A stretch of DNA of 64,000 nucleotides from Pseudo-nitzschia pungens (GCA_037355855.1 CM074765.1:806001-870000); one strand, 5' to 3'; positions 20,569 to 32,915 are shown, numbered from the stretch's first letter. The notes: generated by a model not told the origin, from the letters alone. A program made the numbers and translations.

Positions 20569-22540
20569 TTCTTTTGCGACAGTGGACGATTGGCACGGTA
20601 CCGTACGGCACGGCACGGTGAGGCATGGAAGATTGCATCGTCGGATTCACGCAGCCGCGCCAAAGATGATGCTATTCTCGAAGGATATGCAAGAGAATTA
20701 GTAACGGTCCCTCGCGATCACTTCGTAACATTTGAGTTTGGCGGTTTCATTCGACTTTCTGATAAGCTATGCACAACGAATATTGCTACATCTAACGACT
20801 AAGAAAAATGATCGTTTGTTAATATCTCACCCTGAAATCGGGAGGCGTTGTCACAATTCATCGCAATTCCGCGATCTCGGGACGATCGCCGATTTCTTTC
20901 TTCCAGTGACAGGCTGTTGCTTTCGTGAAGTACGGTGCTCGTGTCCGATGGGTGCGGTCTTTTTCGAAACGTTGTGGATCTGTCCTGTGAAGAAACACCG
21001 TGATAGTCATCACTTGTGACTACGAACACATTGTAATAAACAAATGGCGGAACCAGCAACGTTGATTAGATACCTTCGTCCTGTAATCGAGAGAATGTTT
21101 TCTTGAAAGATCCCGATGGTTTCTAACAAAAGGTGCGGAAATCGAAGGGACGGCATCGGTGATGGTTCGGGACTTCTTTTGGTCTTGGAACTGATCGGAG
21201 ATCATCGCGATGAAGACTTTGTTTCATGTCGCAAAAGCTTGGTAAAGCCCTTGGAAATCCAAGGAGGGAATAGGAGTGAACGACGCCCTTCACAGCGTTG
21301 TTCGCATTGTATCGTTCGCCGACGACGTGCACACACCCTTCCTAAGCGCCAAAACACTGGGTGTTAGCCATTCTCGGTGAGAATACATATTGGTGGCATT
21401 CGTCTTGATCCATATCTCATTGAATGTGCGATCCTATGATCCTTTCGCGCCTGCCCCAGTCGCTGTGCGGTGTGTCCGAAACAGGTGAATTTTTCTTCCA
21501 TCTCTACGCACGAGCTGATTTACGCCGGACAGATTCTTCTTCCGATACACACTGGCGAAATTGCCGTTCATTGCAGTGCCCTCTTTTTGTGGGCTTGAGT
21601 TTGCTCTCTCGTCACAGGTGCATCAACTCAGAAACAAACATTGAACACAATGCTGGTCGTCGTTCTGCGGACCAGCTGCCGCGTCCACATTTTCGTTGTG
21701 CCCAAGTCTTCACCGGGTGTGCTCGCTCTGACACGTCGAGCGACATCCGTCTCAGACAAATGCATGTGCGATGCAGTACTTCTCTTGATCGCATCGTTAC
21801 TCGTGGCACTTGTGCTGGCTGGTGAAAAATCAATTCTGGAAGACGAAAATCTAGAGGCAAATCGCAAAACTTGTGGCCCATCTTTGGCTTCATTTGCTGT
21901 CGTCGGGGGACAGATCTGTAGATGTGTGGAGTGGGTTTGTCACTCTGACACCCTTGGAGGTGTTACGCGGAAAGTGCCCCAAGGTGCCTTGTGCCTCTCG
22001 GAATTATTTAGTTTGTATTGAAGTGTATTCCAAACTGTTTCGATTGATGTTGCCATTGACAAAGTAAGCTGCCGTCAATTTACTCAAATATACCAAGGGG
22101 AGGCGTATTTGGTGTTTCTCATATGGAAATACGAAGCTAAGGAAACTCGAGCTTCTTTGTTCCCATCCATGGTGGGCAAGAGTAGGGCAAAAAATGGTGT
22201 TTGCTATTGAATGTAAACGTGGCTCTACAGATTACGAGGACTAGTGCCATTGTTCCCATGCATTGTGAAAGTTGAGGCGTGCACATGGAAATCTTATCTC
22301 ATGTTTGACTTTGCGACAGGAAAGTCGTTGCATTTTTTGCAACCATTATGGCATGAAGGATACCACCAAAGAAGCATATTCAATTGAATTCTATTGTATT
22401 GATCGAGTCAAGTTGTTACCGGTACCTAGTGACGGGAACAAGAAAAAGATCCATTTAGCTATTGTCCGATAATGTCGAAACGAAGACCAAAATACATATT
22501 CATGCAATTCCACAAGTCAGATTAACGACATCCCGTATCA
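20569..22540. other. Intergenic region
   Basis: No convincing gene on either strand. Frames around 21424-22021 are short, lack good starts and match nothing I know. They could be a decayed gene or transposon remnant. Confidence 0.45.
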
Positions 22541-25500
22541 TCAATGTTGACAAGAGCACTCACCATACGAAAACGTTTCGATTCCCAAATTCAGAATCTC
22601 ACTTGGGACAGTTCCAGTCAAGTTGTTCATCTCTAAGTACAATGGGTTACAAATGCATGCAATTAGTTACAACAAACTATTTCATAACTGAGATTGAACA
22701 TTACAGAATCAAAATGCACACAATACTCACCAAGTTCAAGTGTCGTCAAGCCAGTTAAAAACCCTATCTCACTTGGTATAGAACCAGTCAATTTGTTATT
22801 GCCTTGATGACAAAATTTCAAGAAACACAAATACGTGTCCGTTCTGTGAATGGAGAAGTGGAGATAAACCATAACGGCAATGCACAACTCTACATCACAC
22901 CTTCCAAATTCATTTAAACAACCAAAGCACTTACCCAAGTTAAGGTATTCCAAACCAGTTAGATGACCAATCTCACTTGGAATGTTTCCAAAAACAGCAT
23001 TGTTAACTACAATGATAAACAGACAGAAATGAGCAGTCAATAGGATGTGCAATCTCCTTGGACGTATTCTTTGTATTTCTGTTTCTTTGCATGTATATAA
23101 TCTAGCTGAAGCACTTACTCAACCCAAGATAAGTCAAACCAGTCAATTTCCCAATCTCAGATGGGATAGTTCCAGTCAAGATATTCTGCTCTGCAATACA
23201 CAACAAAAATATATGTCCACAAATGAAGATGCCTTTATTGAGCAATCAACACAAAGAAGGTTCTAATCCAAAACTACACCATTTCATTTTGACATTTTTT
23301 GGTACTGACCTAGACGAAGTTTCTCCAAATCAGTCAATCTCCCAATCTCAGATGGGATAGTTCCAGTCAAGATATTCTGCTCTGCAATACACGACAAAAA
23401 TATATGCCCACAAATGCAAATGCATTCATTTAGCAATCAATATAAAGATGGTTCTAATCCAAAACTACACCATTCATTTCAACTTTTTTTTGTACTCACG
23501 TAGATCAAGGTGCCACAAACTAGTCAATCTCCCAATCTCAGGTGGGATAGTTCCATCCAAGTGATTATAAGCTACAATACACGATAAAAATATATGCCCA
23601 TCAATGCAAATATGAATGGAGAAGTGGAGAAATACCATCATCGCAATGCACAACTCTACATCACACCTTCCAATCATGTCAAAATGTTTTTGTACTCACT
23701 TAGATCAAGGATCTCCAAACCAGTCAATGTCCCAATCTCAGATGGGATACTTCCAGTCACTTGATTCCAAGCTGCAACACACGACAAAAATATAGGCCCA
23801 CAAATGCAAATGCATTCATTTAGCAATCAACACAAACAAGGTTCTACTCCAAAACTCCACCATTCATGTCAAAATGTTTTTGTACTCACTTAGATAAAGG
23901 CTCTCCAAACCAATCAATGTCCCAATCTCAGATGGGATACTTCCAGTCAATGCATTCAAACCTGCAACACACGACAAAAATATATGCCCACAAATGCAAA
24001 TGCATTCATTTAGCAATCAACACAAACAAGGTTCTACTCCAAAACTCCACCATTCATGTCAAAATGTTTTTGTACTCACTTAGATAAAGGCTCTCCAAAC
24101 CAATCAATGTCCCAATCTCAGATGGGATACTTCCAGTCAATGCATTCAAACCTGCAACACACGACAAAAATATATGCCCACAAATGCAAATGCATTCATT
24201 TAGCAATCAACACAAACAAGGTTCTACTCCAAAACTCCACCATTCATGTCAAAATGTTTTTGTACTCACCTAGATAAAGGATCTCCAAACCAGTCAATGT
24301 CCCAATCTCAGATGGGATACTTCCAGTCAATGCATTCAAAGCTGAAATACACGACAAAAATATAGGCCCACAAATGCAAATGCATTCATTTAGCAATCAA
24401 CACAAACAAGGTTCTACTCCAAAACTCCACCATTCATGTCAAAATGTTTTTGTACTCACTTAGATAAAGGATCTCCAAACCAGTCAATGTCCCAATCTCA
24501 GATGGGATACTTCCAGTCAATTGATTCCAAGCTGCAATACACCACAAAAATATAGGCCCACAAATGCAAATGCATTCATTTAGCAATCAACACAAACAAG
24601 GTTCTACTCCAAAACTCCACCATTCATGTCAAAATGTTTTTGTACTCACCTAGATCAAGGTCCGACAAACCAGTCAATCTAGCAATCTCGGTTGGTATGG
24701 TTCCACTCAAGTCGTTCATAGCTATCGTTCAAAAGCAATACAGCATTTGGTAAAGAAGCAGAAAAGAAAAGACAAAACTCCATTCCAAATAACATTATTT
24801 GATAATTATCAAAGGTCTCACTCAATAAAAGTGTGTTTAACTCTGTCAGAAGTCCGATCTAAGTTGGTATGGTTCCATTCAATGTGTTCCCGGCTATCAT
24901 ATAAAAACAATACAACGCCATTTGCAACGAAGCAGACAGATCAAGCACAAAACACTTACCCATATTAAGATACTCCAAGCTAGACATATCTCCAATTTCA
25001 TCTGGGACTGTTCCACTCAATTCATTAAACTCTTCAGTAATTTCAGGTGCGAACAAGAATGAAACAATAAATTTAAAGAAAGTGATGAAAAGGGAGGTAA
25101 ATCACAACTTTTGATAGTAAGCAGCACTCACGAACTTACCCATCTCTAACTTTTTCAAAGATCGTAGCATACGAAGCACACCAATGGCTTTTGAAAAGGG
25201 TCCTCTCATGTTTAGGTCCGATAATCTTAACTCTGTTACACTTGCATTTTTGCATGATGTTGTGAACCAAAGGCAGGTTTGCATCGGACTTATCCAATAC
25301 TTCTCATCAGTTTCTGACATGGGAAAAGCGAAGTTCATGGCACTCAATCCATATCTTTCTATGAAAAAATCATCTCTGCAACCTTGAATTTCCAGTGTCA
25401 TCTTTTACCATCCAATTCAATGCTTGTCTAGTGTGTTCATCATTGATGATTGCATTGATGTCAGCATATTGTGATAGTTGATCCAGCATGCAACCTGGAA

Positions 25501-27638
25501 CCATAAAGAAGGATGCAGTTCCTTTCTTACCACTATTGAGTTGAAGAATCTTCCGATTGTTGTCAGCTTTGTCTCCAATAAAAATTGAATAATCAACATA
25601 CCAGATTCGAGCCCCAACAAAATCCGCTTTGTTTTTGACTCTTGCTTTACAGTCAGCCTGATCTTCTACACGAACAGTCTGAGTCCCGTTGATCATATCT
25701 GTGGTTACGACAACTGACAAAACAATTTTTCCATTGCATTCCACCATTAGGTAGGGATTTTCTGTAGAAGAGTCTGTTATACTCTGTAGCCAATTTTCTC
25801 TGTTTTCGGAAGCAGTGAGGTTTTGAATGAGGATGGTCATTGGTACCATGTTTGGATCTTTGCATTGAGGAAAGCCGTTGCCAGGGATATCAAGTCCCAC
25901 TCCAAATGCTTCATCCATAGTGTCAATGCCACAAATGGGATGGGAGCATGTGGCAGAACAGCAATCACCACTATCATATGTAAACTCAACTTTATTGAAA
26001 TCAGCATTACACTCTCCATTATCAAGCATGGAGCAATATTGCTTCCTCAGTTTTATGTCAGCGGGGTAAAATGGAGATTAAGAGGAGTTCCAGTAAGCAC
26101 TATACCATTCATCATCAAATGCAGTGGATATGTCAAATGAGTCGGTCTTCTTCGAATGCGCCAGTTGATCCATTATTTTGTTTTGGTCACAAGCATGGGT
26201 GCCATTCTTGGAGAGTATCCAACGACGATCATCAATACAGTATCGAAAACTTGCGAATGTCAAATGTCGCTTCGCGTACCAAGATATCCCTCTTGTATGT
26301 ATTTGCTGCAAGAGTTAAATTCTCATCAAATTGATAGCAACCACTGAACCGCTGTAGGATTCGTGTCATGAAAATCTACCCTCAATACTTTGGTGCGCCA
26401 AATGTCTCTGTTCTCTTGAACAGATACTTATTCCAGCCATACATGACAAAAGGACAAACCCTAGAGATCCCAAAGTACAGTACATGCGAATTTGCTTGTT
26501 TTTTGGAGACATGCAAGTTGGAAGTGGTAGAGTTACTGATTCTCTTTGCTTCATATTCAATTTTTTGTCCATACTTTCCCAGTAAAGCTAATTTAAAGGC
26601 TACATCATCCATTTGACCAATAAAATTCTGAAGGAATGGAAGTTAGAGATAATGTTTGTGTCAAAAAAAGAAGCTTTGATTGTCAGAAGAGAGAAATATG
26701 GAAAACTGGGGGAGCTGTGAAATAACTTTCATACTCACAATAGCAGTGAAATTTAGGACAATGTCAACTGCACTTTCAGCTTGTGATAATCAGAAGAAAT
26801 GCTGCAATCATTGCTATAACACCCTGAAGAAAGCGAAGTGTACAAGAGAAGACCATGCATCTCATTTTATCACCCTTAGCCGGTTTTGTGGGAAATGTCT
26901 CAACTGCGGTAGCAATGTCTAATACAGATGCATCTGCAAAGAAGACATAGGACAAGATTGCTAATCAACTTGTGTTGCTCGGACAATTGGATCTGTATTT
27001 GCAGCAACAATCTGTGCTAAGATATCACTTCCTGGATTATCAACATCACCTTTAGTACCCCACACTTTGTGAAGGACACTCAATATCATTGTGAGGATAA
27101 GTGAGATTTGGAACAAGAAAACCACGACTCCCATGATAAAGAACGTTATGTCATCACACGGCCCATGAATGGATAGGAATGAATAGGTGTCAGGTGGATA
27201 ACACTTCTTTTTTCCTATTGCAGGAACTATCCTCCTCCAGATTGGTTTTGCACCGAGCTCCTTCCTTCAGCTTGGTTTTGCTCGATGATTTCTTCATAGC
27301 TCATATCACTCCTGTTTCCTTGCAACTGAGTGTCGTTGTTGTGCATTTTGGCATGATTGATAATGCGTTCGTTCTCTCCCTTGTTGTCTTTGGTGTTTTC
27401 TTGGAGATTATGGACGACTTCGATGCCCCCCATCCCCAGTTCCAACGAATGTACATTCGGGGCAAATGCCTACATTCTGTTCCTTCAGCTCGTGTTTGTC
27501 GTGGGTTCCTTCCTCCACAGCAGCGTCTAGATCAACGTCTTTATCCAAACTATCGCCGGAAATCTCTTCGCTACATCCAATACTGGAAGATATAGGATTA
27601 CCAGTTGCGCTCATGCTTTTTGATGTGCCTCTGTTCAT
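22541..27638 (-). pseudogene. Damaged multi-exon LRR receptor-like gene
   Basis: Reads from an ATG at 27638. An Asn/Glu-rich N-terminus leads to hydrophobic multi-helix blocks (27200-26800 and around 26500). After an intron (GTGAGT donor near 26744, acceptor near 26630) comes a conserved block with the motif FIGQMDDVAFKLALLGKYG. Next is a LIN12/Notch-repeat-like Cys cluster (CSMLDNGEC...YDSGDCC, exon 26045-25140). The LRR domain follows as separate exons: 25031-24960, 24893-24822, 24721-24650, 24531-24460, 24341-24270, 24151-24080, 23961-23890, 23771-23700, 23571-23500, 23381-23310, 23190-23119, 23006-22935, 22802-22731 and the last at 22632-22541. Thirteen exons are 72 nt with phase-1 introns, one plant-type repeat each (LTGSIPSEIG). 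Damage: frame breaks near 27426-27431, 27225, 26961, 26776, 26390-26240 and 25390, and a TAG replacing the expected Glu codon at 24859-24861. Sequence error could explain some shifts. Confidence 0.7.
23700..24531 (-). repeat. 190-bp tandem exon-intron units encoding LRRs
   Basis: Five units repeat with an exact 190-bp period (exons beginning at 23700, 23890, 24080, 24270, 24460). Exon and intron sequences are both nearly identical; the second and third units differ by very few bases. Flanking units to about 23119 and 24721 are diverged copies with spacing near 190-200 bp. Introns keep GTGAGT-type donors and TGCAG acceptors. The identity of introns as well as exons points to recent unequal exchange. 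Confidence 0.9.
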
Positions 27639-29160
27639 TTTGTTTTTCGGGATCGAGTTGCACTCCGGTCGGTGTTCTTGTTCTCGTCGGCGGTGTACCC
27701 TGCGATGGTATTCGTTCGTCGCGTTATTAGTTTGGCGTTCGGTTGATGTCCTGATTTGATGTCGCCCTTATCGGTGTTGCTTTTTGTTGATGACGGCAGT
27801 GGTCGCTGCGATATTATTCTTTCGCAACGCTGTTGATTTGGCGTTTGGTTAAGGTCCTCTTTTGATGTCGCCCTTGCGCTTGATGTCAAGATCGTGCTCG
27901 GAAATATTTTTGAGGCGCACTCGTATTCGTTCTTATTCGTTGATGAACTATGTCGTCGATGACGCGAATACCACTGCTTTTTCGAATATTATATTTTTTT
28001 GTGTATCGATCGGAATACGTCTTGTTCGTTGATAAATTCGCTACAATCAAAAGAAATGCCTTGGATTTTTCAGCCTTGTCCAGAAATAGCACCTGGTTTT
28101 GCTGATTGGTTGTTTTCGTGTTGGCGCTGCTCGTGATCGAATTGTCGTATCTTGTTCCTTAACTGTGACGATCGGCTCGACACAATAATTCTACAGAACT
28201 TTGTTTCCTGGGGGAGAAATGTGCCAACCTTGTGTTGTTCTGGCGGCCTGGAAGGTTCGAACTGCTGTGATGATTTGGAATTTCCAGACGGACTTCGCCG
28301 TGCTTTATCGTCAGAAGTACTGCCGTTTTACACACAATTCGGACCGCGTTGGATGATTCTCTCGAGGAACGTTAATGAGCTGTCGTTTTCTGGTTCTCTC
28401 GTCAATAATGTCTTCGGACGAAGGCGAGAGTTGCGTTCCCTCGTGCAAAATAGCTCGTGTTCCTGCTGCTGCGATTACTACTCCGTTCCACCAATGGTAT
28501 TGTCGATAAGTCAAAGGGTGATGCAAAAGAATGAAGAGAACGGGCAAAGTCTCACAGAAACGCACATGTAATTTCATGTGGTGAGTGGAAGTGCGGTAAG
28601 GTATTCAATAAGGTTAAACTTACTGTACTTGCAATTATTCTGTGAAAAAATTGAAAAATGTCAAATAAATGGGCATGAATGAACTACCGGTACGAACTAA
28701 CCTTGCCGTAAACCTTACCTGATAAAACTTACCGTAAGTCTAATCTCAACGGAAAGTTACGAACTTGTTCGAGTTCGAGCACTTATGTTATCATGCAAGT
28801 ACGTAATTTTACCGTAAGTATGACATCTTTTGTTTCTTTTTTCTTCATCAGGTTTTGGACAAATTTCTGAACCGTAGATGAAGATCACAGTATTGAATAC
28901 AGTATTACTTCGTATTTAGTATGTGTGGCCATTCCTAAAAAAGAAAAAATAACGCATCGAAGCAACCTATGTACCGTAATTGCGTAACCTTACTAGTTGT
29001 AATCTTACCGTTACGAATACTTTTAGATCTACGGTAAGGTTACCTGGCATGGTATGATATCTATCCGTCCATCCATCCATCCATCCATCCATCCACAATC
29101 GATACGAAACATAACGAAACGCATCGAGGCATACGGTAAGATTAGTGAATTACCAACACA
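27639..29160. other. Intergenic region
   Basis: No gene recognised; a 139-codon frame at 28152-28571 starts at TTG and matches nothing. It contains an exact GTAACCTTAC (28984-28993), an exact GTAAGGTTAC (29034-29043), many near-copies between 28600 and 29140, and a (CCAT)n run at 29065-29094. Confidence 0.5.
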
Positions 29161-29781
29161 ATGGCCTTTCGCACCAAGCATCCACGGCAGCAAATGCCTT
29201 CTTCTTCGTCGTCGTCACCGCCATCGTACGCTTCCCGGGCCGTCGTTTTGGAGCTCTTCGAGGAGCAATGCGCACTGGTGGAAGACTACGCCAATGCCCA
29301 GACGGCTCTCTACAATGCGGTGGAAACCGCCAATCGGGGGAGATCTTCGTCGTCGTCGTCGTCGTCGATAACGACGACGACCGCGTCCCCGAACGGCGGG
29401 ATTCTCCGCGCGGTGGAACGACTCGACGAGGCCCGGACGAGGGTTCGATCCAATTTTTCCCGATTGTCGGAGGTGGAACAGCGCGAGCGGAGGCTTCCGC
29501 AAACCCTTCGGCGACAGAATCGCCAACAGCAGCTGCCGTGGCTCCGGCACCACCTGGGCCTGAGCGAGCGCGTGGTGGGAACGATCGCGAGCAGCGGGCA
29601 GTGGCACGCCAACGGTTTGCCGGCACCGGTCGCCGTCGACGTCGACGCCACCGGCGATCCCGAAAGCCTCCGGACCCGAAACAACACGGTGGCCATTGCG
29701 GCACTGAGGGCATCGGTGGCGAGGATCCGCGCGATGGAGGGCGGCCCACGGCAAATGGGAAACAGAGCGAACCCGAATTAA
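29161..29781 (+). CDS. Unknown protein, helical with Ser-rich tracts
   Basis: 206 aa from an ATG, GC-rich against an AT-rich background. A Ser-rich start is followed by a helix (VVLELFEEQCALVEDYANAQ), a Ser/Thr run (about 62-76), and a second helical, Arg/Glu-rich region (about 82-125) with coiled-coil character. The C-terminus has another helix (VAIAALRASVARIRAMEGG). No signal peptide or membrane segment is seen. No family recognised; the shape would fit a small adaptor or complex subunit, but that is only a guess. Confidence 0.55.
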   Translation: MAFRTKHPRQQMPSSSSSSPPSYASRAVVLELFEEQCALVEDYANAQTALYNAVETANRGRSSSSSSSSITTTTASPNGGILRAVERLDEARTRVRSNFSRLSEVEQRERRLPQTLRRQNRQQQLPWLRHHLGLSERVVGTIASSGQWHANGLPAPVAVDVDATGDPESLRTRNNTVAIAALRASVARIRAMEGGPRQMGNRANPN

Positions 29782-30123
29782 ACAGAAGCGAGCTGAAAAA
29801 TTCTGTGCATTGCGATGGGTATCAGAGCGATAGGCGGTACAATGATTGGCGGATGGATTGATAGATAGATAGATAGATTGCTTGGTTGGTTGATTGATTG
29901 TCTTTCATTGATTCATTCAGTTGATTGATTTATTCGTGGAGTGGCCGGTCTATAGCAAATACTGTCCTAGTTTCGATGCTTTGCACCACTGCCGTACCTG
30001 TGGCCTACCAAAACGGTGACGACAGGGACCACTGGCAGGCAGAATGCCACATGCTGAGGGCGATATCCTCATTTCCTTTCATTCCACTCAATATCTCACT
30101 CAATATCTCACTCAATCACTCAA
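29782..30123. other. Spacer between convergent genes
   Basis: Probably 3' untranslated regions. It contains a GATA-type run near 29858-29876 and CTCAATATCTCACTCAAT repeats near 30085-30120. Confidence 0.4.
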
Positions 30124-32115
30124 TTACCGCCACATTCCACCCGGCCGGTGCCGCCGGTATCCACCAAATCCGCCACCGAATCCGCCCCGAAAGAATCCTC
30201 CCGCTCCCCGGAACAACCGTCTTCCCGTGAGGAGGTTGACCAGCCACACGGCTTGGAAGGGCCGAATTCCGAGCCACCGGGCGCAGCCAAGCACCGCCGC
30301 CAGCAGCAGCAGATTCGAGCACCAATCCGGGTCGGCGGCCCGCGACGGGGACGACGAATATCGTCGGTGGGTGTGCGACGACGACGACGAATGCGATGAC
30401 GACGAATGCGATGAATCGTAGGAATCGCGGTGGCCCGACCCGTACCGGTTTCCCCGGGGGTTGTAGTTGTAGTTATTGTGGTTGTGGTTCTGGTTGTGGC
30501 GTTGATGTCGGTCTCGGTTTCGGTTTGGATCTCGGTCTCCATTGCGGGACCGGTAAAATTCTCGGTAGACTTCGTCGCCGCGGGATCGGCTGCCACCGGA
30601 ACGGCCCGGGGCATTGCCATCCAAGACGTGCTCCAGTCCGAAGCGGCCCCCAAAGGCCACGTACAAGAGCTGATTGGGATTTTTTGGCCGGGTGTTGTTG
30701 TTGGTTTTGGTTGTTGTTGGTTTGGGTTGTTGGTTTGGCGGGGATTCGGTGTTTGTCACGGAAATGGAATCAATCGTCGAGAGGTTCCAAATTTCGCAAA
30801 TGGAATCGAAAAGTAATAAGCGGGCATTGAATGGAACACGAGTCGAACGACAAGGAATCGGACCAAACTATGAATGGTTGATACTGCGAACTTGACATTA
30901 TGTACACGGTCCATTATTTCACTCGTAGTCGTCACCAACCAACGAACAATACAACATTTCGAATCGAAACACAATAATATATATACATACATATACAATA
31001 TAACTATATATACACACAATATCACTGCAAACACAACACAGAGTACAATACAACGCAATATCACAATGCAATACAATACACGGGATCGCACTCACCATAA
31101 GCACCAGTCCCACCTTGAGAAGGCTCTTGACATCTTCCGATTGCGCCGCGTACCACATCCTCGCTCGCTGCACCGAAAAGCCAAGGCGTTGGCGCCACGG
31201 GATCGCATCGTCAATGCCCGTGTCGATATCCCTGTCCATATCCATATCCATATCCGTGTCCCTATTCGTGTCGGTGTGGTTGCCAAAGGGGCGTCGACGA
31301 CGATCGCCATCGCGATGACGATGATCTTCGTGTCGTCGCTGGTGCTGCTGCTGCTGCTGCTGCTGTTGGTGCTCCGCCCGCGAATCGTGCTGCGGCACCC
31401 GATGCGGCACCCGAGCGCTGTCGCCGCTTCCGCCGCTTCTCCTTCCACTTCCACCGGGGTACTCGTAGCGGACATCGTCCATGTATTCCGGTGGCGCGGA
31501 CGGTTGGGGACCGGCGTTGCTGCCCGCATTGTTGCCATTGCCATTGCCATTCGCATCGTGGCGGGCGGCCCGCTCTCGCTCCCGATCCTTTCCCGACCGC
31601 AATTCCCGCACCAGCAAGTCCCTGGCTTTGCGATTCCCCGGATCCAGCCGAAGCGCCGTTTGCAGGGCGTTGCAGGCATCGTTGGACCGGGCCGTCCGCT
31701 CCCGCGATCGGTTGCGGTTGTTGTCCCCACCCGCTTGCTGCCGCTGTTCTTGCCGCTTCCCCAGGGCAATGTAGGCCTCGGCGAGGCGGAGGTGTCCCTT
31801 GGCCCACCGATCGTTGAGCGCGATGCACCGCTGGGCGTCGGCCACCGCTTCCTCCGCTCGTTCGAGGTGCAGCTCGCACGCCACCACGTTGGCCAGCAGG
31901 CGCTGGCGTTCCACGAGCGGCGGAGCCCGGGACGACACATATGCATCTCCATCCGCATCCGCATACAGTGCGCGTCGAAAGCAGTCCAGAGCGGTCTCGT
32001 AGTCGCCCTTGCCGTAGGCCCGGGTTCCGCGGTCCTTCCATCCGATCCAGTTGGTGGGGTTGCGGCCGTCGTCTCGGTACGTGTAGTCGTTTCCGTTCGT
32101 GGACGATGATTCCAT
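30124..32115 (-). CDS. TPR-repeat membrane protein
   Basis: Two exons, 32115-31096 and 30669-30124, joined across a 426-bp intron (GTGAGT donor, TCAG acceptor, phase 0), giving 521 aa. Residues 24-175 hold tetratricopeptide repeats (WKDRGTRAYGKGDYETALDC; ANVVACELHLERAEEAVADA; CNALQTALRLDPGNRKARDL). A His/Gln/Arg/Asp-rich linker follows. The intron splits a transmembrane helix: KVGLVLM from exon 1 joins LLYVAFGGRFGL from exon 2, which supports the splice. After a polar Ser/His/Asn-rich stretch a second hydrophobic segment (LLLLAAVLGCARWLG) precedes a Gly/Arg-rich tail. TPR domains dock chaperones or other partners, so this may be a membrane-anchored co-chaperone; no J-domain is visible. An ATG at 32271 would add 52 residues, but that stretch looks like leader (GGGTCGA repeats). 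Confidence 0.7.
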
Positions 32116-32465
32116 CGTGATGCGCACGTCCCGTAGGTCGTATATGTTTGAATTTGTATCGGCAAGTGGAAATGAACGAGGGTCGAGGGTCGAGGGTCGG
32201 GATTCTGATCTTCGGACGTCTAATGTCTGGTGTCTGTTTCCGGATTCCGGATCAATGATGGATTGCCCCATGAAATACGAGTAACCTTAACGGTAACTTG
32301 CTCGTATTGTAAGCGAAAGAAAACTGCACGAAGCAATAATTAGTCGAGCGTGAATAAAAACTAAGATTACTACGTAATAGTGGATGCAGCAAAAAGTATC
32401 GCCACATGGCAAAAGCAACAACGATGAGCATCGCCACATGGCAGAAGCAACATGTGTTGGACTAA
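32116..32465. other. Spacer upstream of the TPR gene
   Basis: It holds the probable 5' leader of the TPR gene (GGGTCGA triplicate near 32178-32198) and a duplicated segment with core CGCCACATGGCA at about 32399-32447. No gene seen. Confidence 0.45.
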
Positions 32466-32538
32466 TGGAGATTGCCGGAATCGAACCGGCGACCTTGTGC
32501 ATGCTAAGCACACGCGCTACCAACTGCGCCAAACCCCC
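32466..32538 (-). tRNA. tRNA-Ala (AGC)
   Basis: The minus strand folds as a 73-nt tRNA. The acceptor stem GGGGGTT pairs with AATCTCC (two G-U), then discriminator A. The D-arm is GGCGCAGTTGGTAGCGC. The anticodon stem TGTGC/GCACA closes loop TTAGCAT, anticodon AGC. The T-arm is GCCGGTTCGATTCCGGC. No intron, and CCA is not encoded, as expected for a eukaryotic nuclear gene. Box A (TGGCGCAGTTGG) and box B (GGTTCGATTCC) of the internal RNA polymerase III promoter are intact. Confidence 0.95.
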
Positions 32539-32915
32539 GTCTGACAAGAGTGATCACCATTTTAAGCTATAATCTCGCATTCTTGCCAGTAATCTTACGG
32601 TAGCAGTAAGATTCGTAATCGTAAGGTTACTCTTACTGTATTTGGGAGAAAGATTTTTTCTCTGCGTTGCATGATCATGATTACAGTATTTTTTTGTCGA
32701 GATGAGAAGATGATTGATTCTGATGATTCATTCCCAATTCGACTTCGGTTCGGTGAGATCGTCAACAGCAATCTTCGGGGAACCGTTTCGCGAGGCATAC
32801 ATCGGTCAACACCACAAACTTACCGGCACGGCAACTTTCAAACTGCTTCTGCTGCTACTACTGCTCGTCTTCTCCAACGAACTCCACTATAATTCACAAC
32901 GAGATTCCGCAAACA
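32539..32915. other. Spacer between tRNA-Ala and TMEM14-like gene
   Basis: It contains an exact GTAAGGTTAC (32621-32630) and related CTTACGGTA segments. No gene seen. Confidence 0.45.

Noticed and set aside
21424..22021. Possible transposon or gene remnant
   Set aside because: Only short frames without recognisable reverse transcriptase, integrase or transposase motifs.
23866..24277. Plus-strand frames repeated every 190 bp
   Set aside because: They are shadows of the minus-strand LRR exon-intron cassettes; the minus strand has matching splice sites and LRR motifs.
23700..24531. CRISPR array
   Set aside because: The 190-bp period, eukaryotic context and clear coding LRR exons exclude it.
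28152..28571. 139-codon plus-strand frame
   Set aside because: Begins at TTG, no ATG near its start, no recognisable domain.
30874..32109. 411-codon plus-strand frame
   Set aside because: Antisense of the TPR gene; Pro/Arg/Val-rich with no domain.
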